Assembly: GCF_000685015.1 (NCBI RefSeq)
Contig: NZ_BAYA01000022.1
Coordinates: 62,001 to 126,000 of the forward strand
DNA: 64,000 nucleotides
Direction of reading: 5' to 3'
Origin: Paraburkholderia bannensis NBRC 103871
GTDB lineage: Bacteria; Pseudomonadota; Gammaproteobacteria; Burkholderiales; Burkholderiaceae
How positions within the stretch are numbered: position 1 is the first letter of the stretch; every line of letters begins with the position of its first letter. Shown piece after piece: positions 58,371-64,000 of this stretch. The position numbers and the translations under genes were made by a program. The notes under the pieces were generated by a model. The model did not search any database. It was not told the DNA's origin and saw only the letters and a program-made list of their open reading frames with translations.

Positions 58371-58417
58371 GCGCAGAAAACAAAAAAGCCAGGCTAGGCC
58401 TGGCTTTTTTGCGCGCC
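58371..58417 (-). terminator. Terminator of the ribosomal alpha operon
   Basis: Stem AAAAAAGCCAGGC/GCCTGGCTTTTTT with T-runs on both sides, about 30-75 bases after the rplQ stop. It shares over 40 bases with the element at 55625-55668. Confidence 0.93.
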
Positions 58418-58447
58418 GCTCAACCGTGAGATCGAGCGACTGAAAGC

Positions 58448-58840
58448 TTATTCCGCTTCCTGGATGTTCTCTTCCGTGACTTCCGGACGGTCGAGCAGTT
58501 CGACCAGTGCCATCGGTGCGTTGTCGCCAACACGGAAACCGAACTTCAGGATACGCAGGTAGCCGCCCGGACGGTTCGCGAAACGCGGACCGAGCACGTC
58601 GAACAGCTTCGTGACCGAGTCACGATCGCGCAGGCGGTTGAACGCCAGACGACGGTTTGCCAGCGACGGCTTCTTGCCCAGCGTGATGAGGGGCTCGACA
58701 ACCTTACGGAGTTCCTTCGCCTTCGGCAGCGTCGTCTTGATGACTTCGTGCTCGATCAGCGAGTTGGACATGTTACGGAGCATTGCCAGACGGTGGCTGC
58801 TCGTGCGGTTCAGTTTCCGCAGACCATGACGGTGACGCAT
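58448..58840 (-). CDS. rplQ: 50S ribosomal protein L17
   Basis: A 130-residue L17, starting MRHRHGLRKLNRTSSHR with the usual LRNMSNSLIEHEVIKTTLPKAKELR. The tail after residue 115 is acidic. It is the last gene of the alpha operon, followed by a strong terminator. Confidence 0.97.
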   Translation of the reverse strand: MRHRHGLRKLNRTSSHRLAMLRNMSNSLIEHEVIKTTLPKAKELRKVVEPLITLGKKPSLANRRLAFNRLRDRDSVTKLFDVLGPRFANRPGGYLRILKFGFRVGDNAPMALVELLDRPEVTEENIQEAE

Positions 58841-58921
58841 TTCAATTTCCTTGAAACAAAGTTTTAGTCCAGCTCTTCTATCGCCTCTTTATGAGGCACG
58901 GGCCGGTACGTGAAAAGGCAA

Positions 58922-58950
58922 GACGCGGATTTTAAAGGAAAATCCGCGTC
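58922..58950 (-). other. Hairpin between rpoA and rplQ
   Basis: A perfect 12-bp stem (58922-58933 with 58939-58950) with a 5-base loop. Downstream on the minus strand comes TTGCCTTTTC, only a weak T-run. It may be a partial terminator or a processing site that sets the rpoA/rplQ ratio (inference). Confidence 0.5.
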
Positions 58951-58963
58951 CGTGCCACATTAC

Positions 58964-59941
58964 TTACTTGTCGAGACCAGCCGGCGGCCAGTTTTCGAGC
59001 TTCATGCCGAGCGTGAGACCGCGGGAAGCAAGCACTTCCTTGATCTCGTTGAGCGACTTGCGACCCAGATTCGGGGTCTTGAGCAGCTCGTTCTCGGTAC
59101 GCTGGATCAGGTCGCCGATGTAGTAGATGTTCTCGGCCTTCAGGCAGTTCGCCGAGCGAACCGTGAGTTCGAGATCGTCCACCGGACGCAGCAGGATCGG
59201 GTCGATCTGCGGCGCACGCGACGGCGCTTCCGCTGCCGTTTCGGTGCCTTCCAGTGCAGCGAACACCGACAGCTGATCCACGAGGATGCGAGCCGACTGG
59301 CGAATCGCTTCCTCAGGCGAGATCACGCCGTTGGTTTCGATGTTCATGACGAGCTTGTCGAGGTCGGTGCGCTGTTCGACACGCGCGCTTTCCACTGCAT
59401 AGCTCACGCGGCGAACCGGCGAGAACGACGCGTCCAGGACGATGCGGCCAATGATCTTGGCCGATTCGTCGCCGTAACGGCGCACGTTGCCCGGCACGTA
59501 GCCACGGCCCTTCTCAATCTTGATCTGCACGTCGAGCTTGCCGCCCTTCGTCAGATGCGCAACGACGTGTTCCGGGTTGATGACTTCGCAGTCGTGCGAG
59601 AGTTCGATGTCGCCAGCGGTGACAACGCCTTCGCCTTCCTTGCGCAGCGTAACCGTCACTTCGTCACGGTTATGCAGCTTGAAGACCACGCCCTTCAGGT
59701 TCAACAGCAGGTTGACCACATCCTCTTGCACACCGTCGAGCGTCGAGTATTCGTGCACGACGCCTGCGATCGTCACTTCGGTCGGCGCGTAGCCCACCAT
59801 CGACGACAGCAGCACGCGCCGAAGCGCGTTACCCAAGGTATGGCCATAACCGCGTTCGAACGGCTCCATGACCACTTTCGCGTGGTTGTCGCCGAGCGAT
59901 TCCACAGCGATGATCTTGGGTTTCAACAAACTGGTTTGCAT
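58964..59941 (-). CDS. rpoA: RNA polymerase alpha subunit
   Basis: A 325-residue alpha subunit: N-terminal dimerisation domain with ERGYGHTLGNALRRVLLSS, and C-terminal DNA/activator-binding domain with ELTVRSANCLKAENIYYIGDL and LLKTPNLGRKSLNEIKEVL. In its usual place between rpsD and rplQ. Confidence 0.98.
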   Translation of the reverse strand: MQTSLLKPKIIAVESLGDNHAKVVMEPFERGYGHTLGNALRRVLLSSMVGYAPTEVTIAGVVHEYSTLDGVQEDVVNLLLNLKGVVFKLHNRDEVTVTLRKEGEGVVTAGDIELSHDCEVINPEHVVAHLTKGGKLDVQIKIEKGRGYVPGNVRRYGDESAKIIGRIVLDASFSPVRRVSYAVESARVEQRTDLDKLVMNIETNGVISPEEAIRQSARILVDQLSVFAALEGTETAAEAPSRAPQIDPILLRPVDDLELTVRSANCLKAENIYYIGDLIQRTENELLKTPNLGRKSLNEIKEVLASRGLTLGMKLENWPPAGLDK

Positions 59942-60065
59942 AGGTTTTCCTTTTCAATACCCTCGGCTCGTTACACCGATAAGGCTGAGATGGCCACAAC
60001 CTGAAAAAAACAGCCGAGGCCACCTCCTGCGCGAAGCACAGAGGCTACCCCGGCCGTCAATTCGA

Positions 60066-60689
60066 TTAACGCGAATACAATTCGACGATCAGGCTCTCGT
60101 TGATGTCGCCAGCGATGTCGCTGCGCTCCGGCACGCTCTTGAACGTACCTTCGAACTTCTTCGCGTCGACTGCAACCCAACCTGCCATGCCGCCTTGCTC
60201 AGCCAGCGACAGCGCTTCAGCGATACGCACTTGCTTCTTCGCCTTTTCGCGAATAGCAATGACGTCGCCTGCCTTAACTTGCATCGACGGGATGTTCGCG
60301 ACGACGCCGTTCAGCGTGAGAGCCTTGTGGCTCACGAGCTGACGCGCTTCAGCGCGGGTCGATGCGAAGCCCATGCGGTACACGACGTTGTCGAGACGCG
60401 ATTCGAGCAGTTGCAGCAGGTTTTCGCCGGTGGCGCCCTTGCGACGGTCCGCTTCCGCGAAGTAGCGGCGGAACTGACGCTCCAGCACGCCGTAGATGCG
60501 CTTCACTTTTTGCTTTTCGCGCAGCTGCGTGCCGTAGTCGGACGTACGAGCACCCGACGTGCGGCCATGCTGGCCCGGCTTGCTGTCAAGCTTGCACTTG
60601 TCAGCGAGCGAGCGGCGTGCGCTCTTCAGGAAGAGGTCGGTGCCTTCACGGCGGGACAGCTTGGCCTTCGGGCCGATATAACGTGCCAC
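60066..60689 (-). CDS. rpsD: 30S ribosomal protein S4
   Basis: A 207-residue S4 with an S4 RNA-binding domain (ESRLDNVVYRMGFASTRAEARQLVSHKALTLNG in part). The start is GTG (VARYIGPKAKLSRREG) with AAGGAA upstream; upstream codons do not belong. S4 is the translational repressor of this operon in E. coli, but I did not identify its target site here. Confidence 0.97.
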   Translation of the reverse strand: MARYIGPKAKLSRREGTDLFLKSARRSLADKCKLDSKPGQHGRTSGARTSDYGTQLREKQKVKRIYGVLERQFRRYFAEADRRKGATGENLLQLLESRLDNVVYRMGFASTRAEARQLVSHKALTLNGVVANIPSMQVKAGDVIAIREKAKKQVRIAEALSLAEQGGMAGWVAVDAKKFEGTFKSVPERSDIAGDINESLIVELYSR

Positions 60690-60854
60690 GTTGCTTTCCT
60701 TCGATAATTGATCACGCAAAGCCTAAAACGGGGAGACCCCGCGGCTCGCGCTAGTTCTGCCCTTTGGACAGAACGGTGGGCTTAGTCAATTCAATAGCGC
60801 CAAGAGCCTGGGACGCCGTTACCGGCGGCTCAGGCAGTCGGCAAGCGCGACGCC

Positions 60855-61259
60855 TTAGATACGACGGCGCTTCGGCGGACGGCAGCCGTTGTGCGGGACC
60901 GGCGTAACGTCGGAGATCGCGGTGATCTTGATGCCAAGACCATGCAGCGCGCGCACCGCCGATTCGCGACCCGGGCCGGGGCCCTTGATACGCACTTCGA
61001 GGTTCTTGACGCCGTATTCCATTGCAACACGGCCAGCCGATTCAGCTGCGACCTGAGCTGCGAAGGGCGTCGATTTACGCGAACCCTTGAAGCCCTGACC
61101 GCCCGACGTTGCCCAGGCAAGTGCATTGCCTTGACGATCGGTGATCGTGATGATCGTGTTGTTGAACGACGCGTGAACGTGAACCACGCCCTCGGCGACG
61201 TTCTTCTTAACCTTCTTGCGAACGCGTTGCGCCGCGGAGTTGTTCGAAGCCTTAGCCAT
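60855..61259 (-). CDS. rpsK: 30S ribosomal protein S11
   Basis: A 134-residue S11 with VHVHASFNNTIITITDRQG and the end ITAISDVTPVPHNGCRPPKRRRI. A 165-base gap with small inverted repeats separates it from rpsD. Confidence 0.97.
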   Translation of the reverse strand: MAKASNNSAAQRVRKKVKKNVAEGVVHVHASFNNTIITITDRQGNALAWATSGGQGFKGSRKSTPFAAQVAAESAGRVAMEYGVKNLEVRIKGPGPGRESAVRALHGLGIKITAISDVTPVPHNGCRPPKRRRI

Positions 61260-61287
61260 TACGTTTTCCTGTAACTGTCAGAACCGC

Positions 61288-61653
61288 TTACTTCTTCAGC
61301 GACTGTGCTGCGCGGCGCGGACCCTTGCGCGTACGTGCGTTGGTACGCGTACGCTGGCCACGCAGGGGCAGGCCCTTGCGATGGCGCACGCCGCGGTAGC
61401 AGCCGAGGTCCATCAGGCGCTTGATGTTCATCGTCGTTTCACGGCGCAGATCGCCTTCGACAACAAACTTGCCCACTTCCTCACGCAGCTTTTCGAGATC
61501 CGCGTCGTCCAGGTCTTTGACCTTCTTGTTAAACGGCACACCCGCTGCCACGCAGATGTTGCGCGAACGCGTGCGGCCAACACCGAAAATTGCCGTCAGG
61601 CCGATTTCAGTGTGCTGGTGGTTCGGGATGTTAACCCCTGCAATACGAGCCAT
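61288..61653 (-). CDS. rpsM: 30S ribosomal protein S13
   Basis: A 121-residue S13, starting MARIAGVNIPNHQHTEIGL and ending in the basic GQRTRTNARTRKGPRR region that contacts tRNA. It lies between rpmJ and rpsK. Confidence 0.97.
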   Translation of the reverse strand: MARIAGVNIPNHQHTEIGLTAIFGVGRTRSRNICVAAGVPFNKKVKDLDDADLEKLREEVGKFVVEGDLRRETTMNIKRLMDLGCYRGVRHRKGLPLRGQRTRTNARTRKGPRRAAQSLKK

Positions 61654-61694
61654 TGTTTTTCCTCAAACAAAAAGCGCAAGCAAAAGCGCGCTGA

Positions 61695-61811
61695 TCAGCC
61701 TTGACGCTGCTTGTGGCGCGGGTCCGAGCTGCAGATCACGCGAACGACGCCGTTGCGCTTGATGATTTTGCAGTTGCGGCAAATGCGCTTTACCGATGCC
61801 ATCACTTTCAT
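61695..61811 (-). CDS. rpmJ: 50S ribosomal protein L36
   Basis: A 38-residue L36, read directly from the sequence: MKVMASVKRICRNCKI... ending RHKQRQG. Three cysteines and one histidine (CRNC, ICSSDPRH) form the zinc site of the zinc-containing paralogue. Confidence 0.95.
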   Translation of the reverse strand: MKVMASVKRICRNCKIIKRNGVVRVICSSDPRHKQRQG

Positions 61812-61831
61812 GATATTACCCTTTTTCTAAA

Positions 61832-62050
61832 TCACTTCGCCCGGAACACGATCCGCGCACGCGACAGATCGTAAGGCGTCAACTCAACCGTCACCTTGTC
61901 GCCAGGAAGAATACGGATGTAGTGCATCCGCATTTTCCCGGAAATATGCCCCAGAACGACATGGCCGTTTTCCAGCTTCACCCGGAAGGTTGCGTTGGGG
62001 AGGTTTTCGATGACCTCACCCTGCATCTGGATTACATCGTCTTTGGCCAT
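61832..62050 (-). CDS. infA: Translation initiation factor IF-1
   Basis: A 72-residue OB-fold protein, MAKDDVIQMQGEVIENLPNA through YDLSRARIVFRAK. It sits between secY and rpmJ in the ribosomal operon, the usual place in beta-proteobacteria and unlike E. coli. Confidence 0.97.
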   Translation of the reverse strand: MAKDDVIQMQGEVIENLPNATFRVKLENGHVVLGHISGKMRMHYIRILPGDKVTVELTPYDLSRARIVFRAK

Positions 62051-62056
62051 ATGTCC

Positions 62057-63403
62057 TTACCGCATCGGGACTCCACCGCCCTTGAAGTTAGCCTTCTTGA
62101 GCAGGGATTCATATTGTTGCGACATAACGTACGACTGCACCTGCGCCATGAAGTCCATTGTGACGACGACAATGATCAGCAGCGACGTGCCACCAAAATA
62201 AAACGGCACATTCCAGCGCAGCACCAGAAACTCCGGCAACAGGCAGACGAACACGATATAGATCGCACCGGCCAGCGTCAGACGCGTGAGGATGCGGTCG
62301 ATATAGCGAGCCGTCTGATCGCCCGGGCGGATGCCAGGTACGAACGCGCCACTCTTCTTCAGGTTGTCGGCCGTCTCCCTGCTGTTGAACACCAGAGCGG
62401 TGTAGAAAAAGCAGAAGAAAACGATCGCCAACGCGTACAGCAACACGTACACGGGCTGGCCAGGCTTGAGGGCTTCGGCCACGTTGTGCAGCGTGCTCGC
62501 GAACCAGTTGGTTTGCGACCCCGAACTGAACCAGTTCAGGATGGTTGCCGGGAACAGGATGATCGACGATGCAAAGATCGGCGGAATCACGCCCGACATG
62601 TTCAGCTTCAGCGGCAGGTGCGACGACTGCCCACCGTAAATCTTGTTACCAACCTGACGCTTCGCATAGTTCACGAGGATCTTGCGCTGGCCGCGTTCGA
62701 TGAACACCACCAGGTACGTCACGGCTGCGATCAGCGCGACAATGATGATCGCCGAGACCGGGCCCATCGAGCCGGTTTGCACCAGCGAGAAGAGACCACC
62801 GATCGCGTTCGGGAAACCCGCTGCGATACCGCCGAAGATGATGATCGAGATACCGTTGCCAAGCCCGCGTTCCGTGATCTGCTCACCGAGCCACATCAGG
62901 AACATCGTGCCCGTCACCAGCGTGACGACCGTCGTCAGGCGGAACACCATGCCCGGATCAATCACGAGCGCCGGCTGGTTTTCCAGCGCGACTGCAATGC
63001 CGAAGGCCTGAAAGGTCGCCAGCACTACCGTGAAGACCCGCGTGTACTGCGTGATCTTGCGTTGTCCAGCCTGCCCTTCCTTCTTCAGCGCCTCGAGCTG
63101 CGGCGAGACAATCGCCATCAGCTGCAGGATGATCGACGCCGAGATATACGGCATCACACCCAGCGCGAAGATCGTGAAGCGAGACAGTGCACCACCCGAG
63201 AACATGTTGAACATGCCCAGGATGCCGCCTGACTGGCGTTGGAAGAGCTTCGCCAGTTGATCCGGGTCAATGCCCGGCACCGGAATATGCGCGCCGATGC
63301 GATAAACGACCAACGCCAGCAGCAAGAACATTGCACGCCGGCGCAGGTCGCCGAACTTCGGAGCGCTGCGACCGGTTTTTGCGAGACTCGGGCTGTTAGC
63401 CAA
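62057..63403 (-). CDS. secY: Protein translocase subunit SecY
   Basis: Channel of the Sec translocase, 448 residues with ten membrane segments. YRIGAHIPVPGID, FSGGALSRFTIFALGVMPYISASIILQL (in parts), the plug region and the cytosolic loop end KKSGAFVPGIRPG are typical. The start is TTG (TTGGCTAACAGCC) with GGAGAAGG before it. It lies between rplO and infA. Confidence 0.97.
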   Translation of the reverse strand: MANSPSLAKTGRSAPKFGDLRRRAMFLLLALVVYRIGAHIPVPGIDPDQLAKLFQRQSGGILGMFNMFSGGALSRFTIFALGVMPYISASIILQLMAIVSPQLEALKKEGQAGQRKITQYTRVFTVVLATFQAFGIAVALENQPALVIDPGMVFRLTTVVTLVTGTMFLMWLGEQITERGLGNGISIIIFGGIAAGFPNAIGGLFSLVQTGSMGPVSAIIIVALIAAVTYLVVFIERGQRKILVNYAKRQVGNKIYGGQSSHLPLKLNMSGVIPPIFASSIILFPATILNWFSSGSQTNWFASTLHNVAEALKPGQPVYVLLYALAIVFFCFFYTALVFNSRETADNLKKSGAFVPGIRPGDQTARYIDRILTRLTLAGAIYIVFVCLLPEFLVLRWNVPFYFGGTSLLIIVVVTMDFMAQVQSYVMSQQYESLLKKANFKGGGVPMR

Positions 63404-63462
63404 GTACCTTCTCCGATGCAGATGTTAGTGACGGCGGGCAAGCCCGCACGCACCACTCACAA

Positions 63463-63897
63463 TCACTCGGCAAAAGAACCGCCTGCTGCTTCAATCGCAG
63501 CACGCGCATTCTTCGTCGCACCCAGGCCCTTGACCACGACCTTGCGCTTGATCTCGCCGGTGGCGATGATCTTTGCGGAACGGGTCATTTCGCCAACGAG
63601 GCCTGCCTGCTTGAGGGCCAGCAGATCGATTTCGTCGACCGGCAGCTTCTCAATGTCGGAGAGGCGCACTTCACCGACGAATTCCTTCGTCAGCGAGGTG
63701 AAGCCACGCTTCGGCAGACGACGCTGCAGAGGCATCTGACCGCCTTCGAAGCCGACTTTGTGGAAGCCGCCCGAACGCGATTTTTGACCCTTGTGACCAC
63801 GGCCAGCGGTCTTGCCGAGGCCGGAGCCGATGCCGCGACCGACGCGACGCTTTGCGTGCTTCGCACCTTCTGCCGGCTTCAGGTTATTCAATTCCAT
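63463..63897 (-). CDS. rplO: 50S ribosomal protein L15
   Basis: A 144-residue L15: MELNNLKPAEGAK, then the basic Gly-rich RRVGRGIGSGLGKTAGRGHKG. AGGAG lies 6 bases before this ATG; an upstream TTG adds only two codons. Confidence 0.97.
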   Translation of the reverse strand: MELNNLKPAEGAKHAKRRVGRGIGSGLGKTAGRGHKGQKSRSGGFHKVGFEGGQMPLQRRLPKRGFTSLTKEFVGEVRLSDIEKLPVDEIDLLALKQAGLVGEMTRSAKIIATGEIKRKVVVKGLGATKNARAAIEAAGGSFAE

Positions 63898-63924
63898 TTT
63901 CAACTCCTGGAGTCCTGGTCGGGC

Positions 63925-64000
63925 TTAGCCGATGACCTTGACGAGGTACGAGACCTTGTTGATCATGCCGCGCACTGCCGGCGTGTCCTGCAGCTCGGAA
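63925..64000 (-). CDS. rpmD: 50S ribosomal protein L30, N-terminus off the window
   Basis: Only the C-terminal 24 residues are in the window: SELQDTPAVRGMINKV and then SYLVKVIG before the stop. This is the typical end of L30, just upstream of rplO in the spc operon. Confidence 0.93.
   Translation of the reverse strand, partial: SELQDTPAVRGMINKVSYLVKVIG

Overview
The window looks like one stretch of the main chromosome of a GC-rich beta-proteobacterium of the Burkholderiaceae, most likely Paraburkholderia or a close relative. The evidence is the gene order (mla, ibaG, murA and his in one run; pilMNOPQ-aroK-aroB; infA inside the spc operon), very high third-position G+C, system II cytochrome c maturation (CcsB/ResB), and a short-form HisG. 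The genus is inferred from family knowledge, not from a marker gene search.

Layout. 1-12.1 kb (minus strand): mlaFEDACB for phospholipid transport, an ABC-2 exporter pair, ibaG, murA, and hisG-hisD-hisC-hisB (hisB runs off the left edge). 12.2-16.05 kb (minus): thiO-thiS-thiG-thiE behind a clear TPP riboswitch. 16.4-20 kb (plus): an SbmA/YddA-type ABC transporter and dadA. 20-21 kb (minus): a two-gene type VI amidase effector/immunity pair (tae4/tai4) with a more A+T-rich look than its neighbours. 21.1-28.2 kb (minus): thpR, gltD and gltB. 28.5-31.3 kb: a transposase-fold (RAYT-like) protein that has lost its catalytic residues, an OmpW porin and a DUF883 protein. 31.3-39.5 kb (minus): a GDPD, dgt, aroB, aroK, and pilQ with a fused pilO-pilP gene, pilN and pilM. 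39.8-44.3 kb: mrcA, cyaY, lptM and lysA. 44.4-50.8 kb (minus): msrQ, msrP, ccsB, resB and a cytochrome c4. 51-53 kb (plus): engB and hemB, with a candidate small RNA on the opposite strand between them. 53.2-58.3 kb (minus): dsbD, cutA and a GH20 hexosaminidase lipoprotein. 58.4-64 kb (minus): the end of the ribosomal spc/alpha operon, rpmD-rplO-secY-infA-rpmJ-rpsM-rpsK-rpsD-rpoA-rplQ.

Most of the window is housekeeping and the genes are tightly packed, with many 4-base ATGA or GTGA stop/start overlaps that mark translational coupling (mlaF/E, mlaC/B, ABC pair, murA/hisG, tae4/tai4, pilM/N/OP/Q). The parts that stand out are: the catalytically dead RAYT-like protein with an AT-hook-like motif and a long Ser/Gly tail; the orphan T6SS effector/immunity pair; the PilO-PilP fusion; the GH20 gene bracketed by near-identical copies of the ribosomal-operon terminator; a roughly 105-nt antisense small-RNA candidate with a CUCCUCCC loop between engB and hemB; a three-copy 15-bp repeat enclosed by a hairpin between gltB and gltD; and strong paired hairpins inside the his operon.
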